This document shows, in pieces, positions 1-7,109 of a DNA stretch of 13,878 nt. Numbering within the stretch: the stretch's first letter is position 1; every line of letters begins with the position of its first letter. The stretch spans positions 1-13,878 of the forward strand of contig JBNKLQ010000162.1 of NCBI GenBank assembly GCA_050292445.1, in the 5' to 3' direction. The notes beneath the pieces are model-generated. The model ran no database searches, was not told the origin of the DNA, and saw nothing but the letters and a program-made list of their open reading frames with translations. Made by a program: the position numbers and the translations under genes. Source of the DNA: Leptofilum sp050292445 (GTDB lineage: Bacteria > Chloroflexota > Anaerolineae > Promineifilales > Promineifilaceae).

Positions 1-860
1 GCCAGCAGTTGGGCATCTTCTGTGAAGTAATCCAGCAGCTCCGGCGCTTCTTCTTTTAGCGTGAGGGTGCAGCTGGTGGAGGTGCCCACAATCACGTAGC
101 CTTGCTTCACGTAGTTGATTAGCTTTTTGATATTGCTTGAATGGAACTCTCGCGCCGCATCAAATTCGCCATTGGATAGCAGGGGCAGGCCGCAGCAGTT
201 TTGCTCTGGCACCAGCACCTCAAACCCGTTGGCCTCTAAAACCTGAACGGCCGCTTTGCCCACACGCGGCTCAAAATATTCTGTAGAACAGCCCCGGAAA
301 TAGACAATTTTTCGTGTGGCGTTGGCTGGAGCGGCCCGCTTTTTCAGCCACCTGCTAAATTTCTCACGCGAAAAAACAGGCAGTGGTGCTCTGGGGGCAA
401 TCCCCAGAAGCTTATCAGCAAAGAAACGGCCGATGCCCCCATGCAGCAAAAAGTTAGCCAGAGGTGCCACTGGCTGGCCAAACTTGCCCAGTAGTTCTGG
501 ACGCGCCACCAAATTATTACGCAGCTTGTTTCGGCCCGATTGCTTACCCTCTTCCACAATGACACCGCGCGCGCGGGCATTGATTTCGGCAATCTTGACC
601 CCAGTGGGGCAAGCTAGATTGCAGGCCCGGCAGCCGCTGCAATAATCGACGGAATAGTCGGGCGTGGGCTGTTTACTCTGGCGGAAGCGACCAGCCTGTG
701 GCGCTTCGTATTTGGGGCCGGGGAAAAGATCGGTAACGGCCGTTACCGGGCAGGCTGTCACGCAAATGTTGCATTTTATGCAATGATCCAACGTCAATTC
801 AACTGGCTTGGCCGCTTCAAATTCGATTGTTGTGTCTGCTTCCCAAACGTTCCGCATCAT
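1..860 (-). CDS. glpC: Anaerobic glycerol-3-phosphate dehydrogenase subunit C, partial (3' end outside window)
   Basis: GlpC is the iron-sulfur, membrane-associated subunit that carries electrons from the GlpAB flavoproteins to the quinone pool. The gene is uninterrupted for 286 codons to the left edge; the family is usually about 400 residues, so roughly 110 are missing. Two ferredoxin-type 4Fe-4S motifs are visible: C27-x2-C30-x2-C33-x3-C37-P and C74-x2-C77-x2-C80-x3-C84-P. The first CCG-type cysteine-rich domain follows, with a FRGCS segment near 190 and NCCGLP at C222-C223. Two adjacent ATGs compete (860 or 857). A GGGGA Shine-Dalgarno lies just upstream and suits the second slightly better. 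An ATG ten bases further upstream is in another frame and is soon closed. It is third in a glpA-glpB-glpC operon, 113 nt after glpB, with an inverted repeat in the gap. The family call is very secure. Confidence 0.95.
   Translation of the reverse strand, partial: MMRNVWEADTTIEFEAAKPVELTLDHCIKCNICVTACPVTAVTDLFPGPKYEAPQAGRFRQSKQPTPDYSVDYCSGCRACNLACPTGVKIAEINARARGVIVEEGKQSGRNKLRNNLVARPELLGKFGQPVAPLANFLLHGGIGRFFADKLLGIAPRAPLPVFSREKFSRWLKKRAAPANATRKIVYFRGCSTEYFEPRVGKAAVQVLEANGFEVLVPEQNCCGLPLLSNGEFDAAREFHSSNIKKLINYVKQGYVIVGTSTSCTLTLKEEAPELLDYFTEDAQLL
731..748. repeat. 18-bp perfect palindrome built on ACGGCCGT, inside glpC
   Basis: The stretch CGGTAACGGCCGTTACCG is its own reverse complement over all 18 bases. 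It extends the recurring octamer ACGGCCGT (736-743) by five bases each side. It encodes part of the P-V-T-A-V-T-D segment just after the last cysteine of the first 4Fe-4S motif of GlpC, so it must be compatible with coding. It is the longest extension of the octamer noticed in the window. Confidence 0.8.
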
Positions 861-912
861 CTTTCCCCATTTTTAAGCCACACGCATAAATCTGTACAAT
901 CTTTGCGTTTTC

Positions 913-973
913 AGACCCTAAGGGTTTGACCTTTAAGGGTCTAATCAATAAGCTATCAAAACCCTTAGGGTCT
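913..973. repeat. Intergenic inverted repeat between glpB and glpC
   Basis: The 15-bp arms AGACCCTAAGGGTTT (913-927) and AAACCCTTAGGGTCT (959-973) are perfect reverse complements separated by 31 nt. The loop holds a third, degenerate copy (GACCTTTAAGGGTCT, 928-942) that can form its own small hairpin. Each arm is itself nearly palindromic (ACCCT-A-AGGGT). The right arm abuts the glpB stop codon at 974-976. No U-run follows in the operon direction, so it looks more like a REP-type repeat or an mRNA-processing/stability hairpin that could lower glpC output than a classical terminator. Confidence 0.75.
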
Positions 974-2239
974 TTACTCAGCCAGCAAATTCCCCACAGC
1001 AAAGCCGGTAGACAAAGCCACCCCTTCAAACGAACGTTCGCGAATGACTTCGCTGTGGCCGAGGGTGGTGCCTGCGGCGTACACATTGTTGTACACTGGC
1101 TGGCTGCCACCATTGACCGGCTGGAATTGCGCATTAACAGTCAACCCAGCCCGGTATACCGGATGCCCTTTCGAATCCATAAAATCTTGCTCAAACCAAT
1201 CCTGGCGACTCTCTGGCAAGGCGACCGGTAGATCAAACACTAATTCGCGCGCGCTGCCATCTTGCCGGGTGACAATGCCACCGCCCAAAATGCCGCCAGT
1301 GGCCACCACATATTGGGCAAAGCGGTGTGGTTTAGGGCGAGAAGCAGCTTCGGTGAAAACGGCCGTAACCAACCCATCTTCACTTTCAATCTCCACGCCC
1401 TCCAAACCATGATAAACGCGGCCACCAGCTTGCTCAATCGCTTGCAACAAAATAGCGTGCAGCCGCATCCCTGGCAGCGACGGCGGTAAACCCGGAATCT
1501 CAAACACCGGCACACCCAGCTGCTTTTCCAAATCATTTTTGATGGCCAATGAAGGCTCGCGGCCCAAAACAGCGGGCAGCCCCACCCGTTTGGCCTTGCC
1601 TAGCTTGGGCTTGATTAGCTGAACCAAATCTGCCCGGAAATTGGGCTGTTCCATCATGCTGCCAATGCTAACCGGCGTGTTAAAGTTGCGCTGGGCCAGC
1701 TTAGGCAAATCCAGCATCAGGTGGGCAGCATCCACCCCCTGCTTCAGCAAATTTTCCGCGATAATGTTGGGATAAAAATCAACCAGTTGCTTAATGCCCA
1801 CAATCAGCATTGGGTCATCGCGGCGCAAATCCCCGGCAATCATTGTTTCTGGGGCCAGGCAGGTGGGGCGGAATGTGCCCACGGCCGATGGTAATAACCA
1901 ATTTTTGTCCAGCGAGCCGTGCAGCGGATACCCTGCCTCTGCACACAAGGTTTGGAATGCTGTCAGCGCTTTTTCAACGCCAGCCACACCTACTAAAGCG
2001 TATGGGTGCTCGGGCTGATCAGCAATGAGCTTGGCCAGCGTCACGCCGGGAGATTCCACCGGCTGGCTTTCATCGATGGGATAGTAACCCAGCACATCGA
2101 TGCAGCCGCTGTGCCAATGGGTTGCCCCCCACCCTTTGCTGACTAATCGGACCTTTTTTTGCTGAGTGGCAAGCTGCCAAACGGCCGTTAACCCCGCTAG
2201 CCCCGCACCAACTACCAAAACATCATTCTTTGTACTCAT
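974..2239 (-). CDS. glpB: Anaerobic glycerol-3-phosphate dehydrogenase subunit B
   Basis: GlpB partners GlpA in the cytoplasmic flavoprotein dimer that oxidises sn-glycerol-3-phosphate to dihydroxyacetone phosphate; it is thought to help transfer electrons toward GlpC. The 421-residue product matches the family length (about 420). A dinucleotide-binding loop GAGLAG at residues 11-16 follows a short beta strand. The segment TGGILGGGI near 320 and a C-terminal FAD-closing region with YAAGTTLGHSEVIRE are typical. The ATG at 2239 overlaps the glpA stop in an ATGA arrangement (4 bp), implying translational coupling. Two ACGGCCGT octamers (1359-1366, 2181-2188) each encode Thr-Ala-Val. No anomaly was seen in length or motifs. 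Confidence 0.95.
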   Translation of the reverse strand: MSTKNDVLVVGAGLAGLTAVWQLATQQKKVRLVSKGWGATHWHSGCIDVLGYYPIDESQPVESPGVTLAKLIADQPEHPYALVGVAGVEKALTAFQTLCAEAGYPLHGSLDKNWLLPSAVGTFRPTCLAPETMIAGDLRRDDPMLIVGIKQLVDFYPNIIAENLLKQGVDAAHLMLDLPKLAQRNFNTPVSIGSMMEQPNFRADLVQLIKPKLGKAKRVGLPAVLGREPSLAIKNDLEKQLGVPVFEIPGLPPSLPGMRLHAILLQAIEQAGGRVYHGLEGVEIESEDGLVTAVFTEAASRPKPHRFAQYVVATGGILGGGIVTRQDGSARELVFDLPVALPESRQDWFEQDFMDSKGHPVYRAGLTVNAQFQPVNGGSQPVYNNVYAAGTTLGHSEVIRERSFEGVALSTGFAVGNLLAE

Positions 2240-3867
2240 GTTTTTGCATCCGGATTATGCTCAACAGTTCCCTTTTCATACATCTTTGGCCCCAGCCGAG
2301 ACGCTTTCTCGCCAGGCAAATGGTCTGCATTGAGCACAGTTAAATAGATCAGTTCGTCCAAACGTTCTTGCTTGAGCTGCGCCCCCCACAAAATGGGCAG
2401 CAGCCCTTTCCAGCGTTCCTGTAAAAAGTCGCGCAAGGCCACATTGGCTTCTTCTATGGGCAGCTGGTGCAGCTGATGCCAGATGCCGATGGCCCGCAGC
2501 GTGCAAAAGCCACCCTGGCACGGCCCCATCCCCAGGCGCACGTCCCGCCGGATGTCGTCCAGCGTCTTTGCTTCGCCTTCGTTAATGGCCCGTTCAATGT
2601 CTGAGCGGGTGGCCATTTCACATTCGCAAATGAGCTGGCCAAACGCTTTTTGCTGCTCCGTGCGGGCCAGCCGCGCCCCTAACGTGTGATAGGTTTTGTT
2701 ATGGCCCGGCTCAAACGGGTGAGGCAATAGCTCCAGGTGCGTACGGCATTCGCGCTCGGTGTTTAGCTTCTCGCAAACGCGATCGGCCGTTACCTGGGCC
2801 ATCTGGCGGAAAGTGGTCCATTTGCCGCCCGTGATGGTGATGAACCCTTGCAGCCCATCCCGTGTTTCGTGATCCAGCAAAGTGTAAGCACGGGTTACGT
2901 CACGCGTGTCGGCCACTTTGGTTTCCTGGTATAACGGCCGTACCCCACCCCAGGCCCGCAGCATCCGCATTTCAGAAAAGCCCGGCACTAGCTTGTCCGC
3001 TTCTTCCAGCATCAGCTTCACTTCCCACGGCTCAATGGCAAAATGTTCCGGGTCTGGCACGCTCTCATCCGTTGTGCCAATCACCGAAACGGTGTGAATC
3101 GGCACAATGATGTCGCCATCCGCAGGCATTTTGCAGCGGTTGACCACCGTGTTGATAATGCGGTAGCTGAGGGCCACCATGGTGCCTTTGCCCGCTTGCA
3201 CATTTACTTCCACGCCGCCGGTATGGGCAATCTTGCCCGCCCACGCCCCGGAGGCGTTCACTACCATGTCGGCCAGAATGGTGACATCTTCGTCCTTTAC
3301 CAAATCGTGGCAAATGGCCCCGGTAATGCGGTCGCCTTCACGGATTAGCGTTTTCAGTTCATGATAGGTGAGAATTTGGGCGTTGTATTGCCGCGCGCCC
3401 TCAGCCACCACTTGCGTGGACAGGAATGAGTCTGCTGAGCCATCCGGCACGCGGAAGCAGCGGCTGATTTTGGGGTTGAGATGTGGCTCCTCGCGCAGCA
3501 TTTGGGCCACAGAAATTTCTTCGCACGGCACGCCGGTATCGCGGCAGCCCTGCATAAATTTGTCGCCAAAAGCGGGATCGTCCCAAGGGGTACAGACAAA
3601 AAAGCCGCTCGTGTCTTCCAGACAGTGCGGCATAATTTTACGCAGGATGATGTTTTCTTCGATGCACTCCGTGGCGGCTTTGGGGTCTTTAACCACATAG
3701 CGCCCGCCGCTGTGCAGCAAACCGTGATATCGGCCCGTGGTGCCGTGAGTTAAATCGCGCTTTTCAACTAACACAGACTTAAAGCCACGCTGAGCCAGAT
3801 CGTAAACGACACCGGTTCCAGTAGCACCACCACCAATCACCAGAACTTCGGTTTCTATTTTGCGCAT
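2236..3867 (-). CDS. glpA: Anaerobic glycerol-3-phosphate dehydrogenase subunit A
   Basis: GlpA is the catalytic FAD subunit, oxidising glycerol-3-phosphate to dihydroxyacetone phosphate. The product is 543 residues, matching about 540 for the family. The N-terminus carries the FAD loop GGGATGTG (residues 12-19). The DAO-fold core includes HSGGRY and, later, GGKWTTFRQMA. The C-terminal third has a BFD-like [2Fe-2S] domain with C414-x-C416 and C450-x4-C455 (GPCQGGFC), which separates GlpA from aerobic GlpD. The ATG at 3867 is preferred because GAAGGA lies 6 nt before it and the FAD strand begins at once; an in-frame start at 3930 would add 21 Arg/Lys/Glu-rich residues with no family counterpart. 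It is first in the operon, overlapping glpB by 4 bp. Confidence 0.96.
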   Translation of the reverse strand: MRKIETEVLVIGGGATGTGVVYDLAQRGFKSVLVEKRDLTHGTTGRYHGLLHSGGRYVVKDPKAATECIEENIILRKIMPHCLEDTSGFFVCTPWDDPAFGDKFMQGCRDTGVPCEEISVAQMLREEPHLNPKISRCFRVPDGSADSFLSTQVVAEGARQYNAQILTYHELKTLIREGDRITGAICHDLVKDEDVTILADMVVNASGAWAGKIAHTGGVEVNVQAGKGTMVALSYRIINTVVNRCKMPADGDIIVPIHTVSVIGTTDESVPDPEHFAIEPWEVKLMLEEADKLVPGFSEMRMLRAWGGVRPLYQETKVADTRDVTRAYTLLDHETRDGLQGFITITGGKWTTFRQMAQVTADRVCEKLNTERECRTHLELLPHPFEPGHNKTYHTLGARLARTEQQKAFGQLICECEMATRSDIERAINEGEAKTLDDIRRDVRLGMGPCQGGFCTLRAIGIWHQLHQLPIEEANVALRDFLQERWKGLLPILWGAQLKQERLDELIYLTVLNADHLPGEKASRLGPKMYEKGTVEHNPDAKT

Positions 3868-4088
3868 GTTGCTTCCTTCTTCTTTCTCATTAAAAGGCGA
3901 CTCCCAAGATTTTCGTCGGAATCGTCGCAAGAACAGGAGGGGCTTCAGGTCAATACAATTGCAGAAGAGTACTAAGTGATGATAGGATTTAGGAGATAGT
4001 TACTCAACTGCTTTGGAGGGTAATAACTATTGTTTGCTTTTCTTAATGCGTGACAAACAGTTAAAAAGTGGTATTTGAAGCTTCTTTG

Positions 4089-4116
4089 ATATTACGCTAC
4101 TGACTGATTTTGTCAA
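4089..4116 (-). promoter_or_regulatory. Probable sigma70 promoter of the glpABC operon
   Basis: On the minus strand a perfect TTGACA (-35, 4111-4116) is followed after 16 nt by TAATAT (-10, 4089-4094, four of six consensus bases). The predicted start is near 4082, giving a leader of about 210 nt before glpA. It is the best match found in the gap, but the long leader means a closer promoter cannot be excluded. Confidence 0.45.
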
Positions 4117-4259
4117 CTTGAATCGGAAATTTTGGGATGATTTTCATCATAGAAGGCCAGATGCCATTTGTCACCAAATAGGGCAGCCAAGTGGTAAGGA
4201 ATGTTGTGAGAATTCTTTATTAAGGTTTTGTTGATTTGTGTACTGTATTAAACTACCAG

Positions 4260-4289
4260 TTGGGCAACAAACGGCCGTTGTAGTATTAA
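4260..4289 (+). promoter_or_regulatory. Weak promoter candidate for the hybrid kinase
   Basis: TTGGGC (4260-4265) and TATTAA (4284-4289) are spaced by 18 nt, with an ACGGCCGT octamer (4271-4278) in the spacer. Transcription would start just ahead of the AGGAG site at 4297-4301. A second TATTAA lies at 4246-4251 but has no suitable -35. This is a weak match, noted mainly for its resemblance to the EamA promoter near 12280. Confidence 0.25.
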
Positions 4290-4313
4290 GTTTTTTAGGA
4301 GTAGTAACAATTT

Positions 4314-5498
4314 ATGGAAGGCTTAACCGGTTCCATTTTAATCGTAGATGATAATGTCGTCATCCAGCAAATTATGAAATTGGCTCTGGAACAAAATGGG
4401 CACCATGTAACACTGGCCAGCGACGGCCAAGAAGCCATCGAGCTGATGCACGCCCATTTCTTCGATTTAATTCTGCTTGACATCATGATGCCTAAAATGA
4501 CTGGATTTCAGGTGCTGGAATATATGGCCAAGAAACCAGAACTGGCTGCCATACCTGTCATTGTTGTCTCTGCAGATCCTCAAATTGATAGTGCCATTCG
4601 CTGTATTCAGCTGGGGGCTGAAGATTATCTGATGAAACCCCCCAACCAGACCTTGCTGCGCACCCGCGTAAATACCAGTTTGCGCAAAAAATTTCTCCAT
4701 GATCAACAACAGGCGCACCAGGCAGAAATGGAACAGATGTATGAAGCGGTAAAAGCGGCCAATGCCGCTAAAACTGAGTTCATCGCGATGGCAGCCCACG
4801 AGCTACGCAACCCAATCGCGCAGATCGCTACAACCAATCATCTTCTAGGCCGCGTTGGCCCCTTGAACGATAAACAGGAACAGTTATTAGAAAAAATAAA
4901 TTTCAGTTTAGAACGGATGAAGGCTTTGATTGTCGATCTCGATGATATTTCTCGGCTAGAAACAGACAATATTCGGCTTGAGTTAAAACAGTTGGATTTG
5001 AAACAGCTCACTTTGAAGATTGCCGAAAGTGTGGAACATGATTTGAGAGAGCACAAGCATTCGCTTGACATAAATATCTCAGAGGATTTACCGGCCGCTT
5101 GGGCAGATAGGGAACGGATGATTCAAGTTCTTATAAATTTGCTAGGGAATGCGATCAAATACACGCCAGACGGTGGGGAAATCATGATAACGGCCGTTCA
5201 CGAAAAGCAACATCAAGCCATTCATGTCACCATTCAGGACACCGGTCTGGGGATTCAGGCCAATGAACAGCCGCGCGTTTTCTCCAAATTTTTCCGCTCG
5301 GAAGACTCAGAAGTACGGGATAGACCCGGCACCGGCCTGGGACTTTATATCACCAAATCGCTTATCGAAAAGCAAAACGGCCGTATCTGGTTCGACAGTA
5401 AATATGGGGAAGGAACGGCTTTCCACTTCACCCTGTCCGTAGCGCCAAAAGTGCCTGAAGATGAAATGGGGATGGAAACGGCCGTGCCTTCTCGCTAG
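4314..5498 (+). CDS. Soluble hybrid: N-terminal response-regulator receiver plus histidine kinase
   Basis: The 394-residue protein places a CheY-like receiver before a histidine kinase. In the receiver (about 7-125) the acidic pair is D12-D13, the phosphoacceptor D56 (LILLDIMMP), the switch residue S86 and the conserved lysine K108 (KPP). A coiled linker of about 125-150 leads to a HisKA helix with H162 in AAHELRNP. The ATPase domain has an N box (LINLLGNAIKYTPDGG), a G1 box (DTGLGI) and a G2 box (GTGLGLYI). No transmembrane or sensor domain is present, so it should be cytoplasmic and take its input through phosphorylation of the receiver or a partner. The ATG at 4314 is the only usable start, being preceded closely by an in-frame stop; AGGAG lies 12 nt upstream, a long spacing. 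It stands alone with no cognate regulator next to it, so its target is unknown. Confidence 0.93.
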   Translation: MEGLTGSILIVDDNVVIQQIMKLALEQNGHHVTLASDGQEAIELMHAHFFDLILLDIMMPKMTGFQVLEYMAKKPELAAIPVIVVSADPQIDSAIRCIQLGAEDYLMKPPNQTLLRTRVNTSLRKKFLHDQQQAHQAEMEQMYEAVKAANAAKTEFIAMAAHELRNPIAQIATTNHLLGRVGPLNDKQEQLLEKINFSLERMKALIVDLDDISRLETDNIRLELKQLDLKQLTLKIAESVEHDLREHKHSLDINISEDLPAAWADRERMIQVLINLLGNAIKYTPDGGEIMITAVHEKQHQAIHVTIQDTGLGIQANEQPRVFSKFFRSEDSEVRDRPGTGLGLYITKSLIEKQNGRIWFDSKYGEGTAFHFTLSVAPKVPEDEMGMETAVPSR

Positions 5499-5503
5499 CC
5501 CTC

Positions 5504-5540
5504 AAACAAAAACATCTGGTTAGGCATTGCTAACCAGATG
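5504..5540 (-). terminator. Rho-independent terminator of the DoxX-like gene
   Basis: A perfect 11-bp stem (CATCTGGTTAG, 5513-5523, with CTAACCAGATG, 5530-5540) encloses a 6-nt loop. On the minus strand it is followed by TTTTTGTTT (5512-5504). The T-run lies only on the kinase side, so it primarily ends the minus-strand transcript coming from 5560. The stem may also help stop the convergent kinase mRNA that ends at 5498. Confidence 0.88.
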
Positions 5541-5559
5541 CTCTCAAACCAAAAGTTCC

Positions 5560-5922
5560 TTACAGGAACAAACGTCCCACAGCGACAAAAGCAGCCAAGG
5601 CTCCCAAGACAATATTGGGCACCAGCATTTGCATTTCACTACGACGGATATGGGTAATGGCTGCACCAATCATTGTCAAAACAAGACCAATCGCAGCAAT
5701 GCCTGTAAGTACGGGCCAGATTGACAGGGCCATCGGCAAAATTAAACCAATGGCACCTAATACCTCCAGCAAACCAATCACCCGGATCGTGCTTTGTGAG
5801 AAATCCTCGACCCAGGCCATTTTTTCCGCCAATTTTTCTTTCGGTTGGGACACCTTCATCCCACCCGCCATTAAAAATGCTACGGCCAAAAGTCCCTGAA
5901 CAATCCATAATGCAATATTCAT
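5560..5922 (-). CDS. DoxX-like four-helix membrane protein
   Basis: The 120-residue product is almost wholly hydrophobic, with four predicted transmembrane helices at about 3-24, 43-65, 70-91 and 97-119. The glycine-containing first helix followed by KVSQPKEKLAEKM and the later LLEVLGAIGLILP are typical of the DoxX/DoxX-like family, whose members are small inner-membrane proteins of poorly defined, often redox- or stress-linked function. The ATG at 5922 is chosen because helix 1 begins there and AAGGA lies about 8 nt upstream; an extension to 6009 would add a basic 29-residue segment read from the promoter and operator. It has its own promoter, operator and terminator, so it appears monocistronic. 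Specific function is not known. Confidence 0.85.
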   Translation of the reverse strand: MNIALWIVQGLLAVAFLMAGGMKVSQPKEKLAEKMAWVEDFSQSTIRVIGLLEVLGAIGLILPMALSIWPVLTGIAAIGLVLTMIGAAITHIRRSEMQMLVPNIVLGALAAFVAVGRLFL

Positions 5923-5961
5923 TTTTGTTTTCCTTGCCTTATCAAAATTATTATGGGTAAA

Positions 5962-5983
5962 CAAGCGGACTCGCGTCCGCTTG
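5962..5983. promoter_or_regulatory. Palindromic operator over the DoxX-like gene's start site
   Basis: CAAGCGGAC (5962-5970) and GTCCGCTTG (5975-5983) are perfect 9-bp arms around a 4-nt centre. The site begins 5 nt downstream of a consensus -10, so it covers the predicted transcription start. Its size and symmetry fit a TetR-family dimer site. As RNA it could also form a hairpin in the leader. No regulator gene is visible in the window. Confidence 0.65.
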
Positions 5984-5988
5984 CGTGT

Positions 5989-6016
5989 ATTATACGGGCC
6001 TTGGTTCATATGTCAA
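5989..6016 (-). promoter_or_regulatory. Consensus sigma70 promoter of the DoxX-like gene
   Basis: On the minus strand a perfect TTGACA (6011-6016) and a perfect TATAAT (5989-5994) are separated by 16 nt. It is the strongest promoter match in the window. The predicted start near 5982 lies inside the palindromic operator, consistent with strong repression that is released by a signal. Confidence 0.8.
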
Positions 6017-6068
6017 CAAGCATTTTATTAAACGGCAGGCACTGGATTCATTTTGCGTTATCATTGTT

Positions 6069-6074
6069 TATAAT
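6069..6074 (+). promoter_or_regulatory. -10 element for the TPR membrane protein
   Basis: A perfect TATAAT lies 29 nt before the TTG start codon on the plus strand. No good -35 is seen at the right distance (best is ATTCAT at 6046-6051 with 17 nt), so the promoter may be weak or activator dependent. It diverges from the DoxX-like promoter. Confidence 0.4.
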
Positions 6075-6097
6075 TAGATTCTTTGAGGAGAAACTTT

Positions 6098-7078
6098 TTG
6101 ACTGAAACATCGAACCCAAAAGCGCGCTCAGAACACAGCCTGTCTAAAAGAGAACTTCGTGCCAGCCTGATTTTGCCCATTGTAATTACGCTGATTATTT
6201 GGGGGGTGGGCCTGCTGCTTTATTTGATCACGCCCGGGGAATTTAATACGGCCGTTGCCATCTTTATCAGTTTAGCTTTACTACTGTTTTTGCTCTACTG
6301 GACGCGCACTGCCGAAAAACGATTGCGGATAACGGCCGTTATCATCGCCATCCCTGCCCTCATCGGCATCAGCCTGGGCATGATTCGTGGCAGCATCAGC
6401 GATACGTTCATTGGCGTAGGGGTAACCTTTTTGTTGTTGTTTCTCTACCGCGCCTTCAACACCCCCATCTCTTACCGTGTGGCTTTACGCCATTTCCGCG
6501 AAGGCGACATGGAAATGGCGCTAGACCTGGTAGACAAGGCCATTCAAGCCCGCCCCGATTTCTGGGAATCATACCAGCTGCGCGCCCTCATCTTCCTGAC
6601 TGAACTGGACTTTAGCCGGGCCGAACGCAGTGCCAAAGAAGCGATCGCCCGCAAACCCAATGCCCATCCCGTTTACAACACGTTGGGGCAAGTCTACCTG
6701 GCCGAAGCCAAATTTAACAAAGCCCAGGCAAACTTTGCCCAGGCGCTAGAATTGGAGCCAGGCAATACACTTTATCGTTACCATTTGGGATTGTGTCAAT
6801 TCCGGCAGGAAGATCATCGAGAAGCGGCCGCTAACTTTATAGACGCTATCAGTGGTTCGCTGCGCTTTCTGGAGTATGAGCTGCAAGCGCACTACTATCT
6901 CTGGCGCTGCCTGATTGCATTAGAAGAGAGCGAGCAGGCTCAAACCGTCCATGAAAAAATGCAAGCCTTTGCTCCAGGCGTGCCCCTCATCCAGGAGCAG
7001 TTAGCTGAACAACCTGATTACCCGCATCTACCCTACCTGAAGACTGACGCCGCCGACTTAAGCCAGCAATTTGACTAG
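6098..7078 (+). CDS. Membrane-anchored TPR-repeat protein
   Basis: The product (326 residues) has a short polar N-terminus, four hydrophobic helices at about 23-45, 51-68, 77-97 and 103-119, then a soluble helical C-terminal part. That part contains tandem tetratricopeptide repeats, clearest at about 128-225, with the usual small residues (AL..VDKAIQARPDFWESY, NTLGQVYLAEAKFNKA, ALELEPGN). Such proteins usually serve as scaffolds; no catalytic motif is visible. The start is taken as TTG at 6098 because GAGGAG (6085-6090) lies 7 nt before it. A TTG at 6083 would place the ribosome site inside the gene. It is convergent with the thioredoxin-like gene, 31 nt away. Function beyond protein-protein interaction at the membrane is unknown. 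Confidence 0.85.
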   Translation: MTETSNPKARSEHSLSKRELRASLILPIVITLIIWGVGLLLYLITPGEFNTAVAIFISLALLLFLLYWTRTAEKRLRITAVIIAIPALIGISLGMIRGSISDTFIGVGVTFLLLFLYRAFNTPISYRVALRHFREGDMEMALDLVDKAIQARPDFWESYQLRALIFLTELDFSRAERSAKEAIARKPNAHPVYNTLGQVYLAEAKFNKAQANFAQALELEPGNTLYRYHLGLCQFRQEDHREAAANFIDAISGSLRFLEYELQAHYYLWRCLIALEESEQAQTVHEKMQAFAPGVPLIQEQLAEQPDYPHLPYLKTDAADLSQQFD

Positions 7079-7087
7079 ATGGGGTGG

Positions 7088-7100
7088 AGTGCCTGGCACT
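7088..7100. repeat. 13-bp mini-palindrome between convergent genes
   Basis: AGTGCC-T-GGCACT is a perfect 6-bp inverted repeat around a single base, in the 31-nt gap between the TPR and thioredoxin-like genes. The one-base centre makes it a poor RNA hairpin, so it is unlikely to be a terminator; a dispersed repeat unit or a protein-binding site is more plausible. Confidence 0.45.
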
Positions 7101-7109
7101 TGGTTCGTT

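Larger units (their letters stand above)
3868..4313. other. AT-rich regulatory intergenic region between divergent glpA and the hybrid kinase
   Basis: These 446 nt hold no convincing gene: the open frames are very short and lack ribosome sites. The region is visibly more AT-rich than its flanks and must carry promoters for both divergent genes. A good minus-strand promoter is listed separately; a second minus-strand possibility has TTGTCA at 4051-4056 with a poor -10. If the listed promoter is used, glpA has a leader of about 210 nt. One ACGGCCGT octamer sits at 4271-4278. No clear GlpR- or CRP-type operator was recognised. Confidence 0.7.

Noticed and set aside
1029..1040. CGAACGTTCG palindrome near the 3' end of glpB
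   Set aside because: A single short palindrome within conserved coding sequence; no second copy or regulatory context was seen.
817..1134. Minus-strand 105-codon ORF across the glpB-glpC gap
   Set aside because: It overlaps the end of glpB and the start of glpC in another frame; the clear GlpC frame with two 4Fe-4S motifs begins there instead.
3868..3930. 21-residue N-terminal extension of GlpA
   Set aside because: It contains the ribosome site of the shorter start, has no family counterpart, and the FAD strand begins right after the ATG at 3867.
5513..5540. Reading the CATCTGGTTAG hairpin as the kinase gene's own terminator
   Set aside because: No T-run follows it on the plus strand; the T-run is on the minus-strand side, so it is assigned to the DoxX-like gene.
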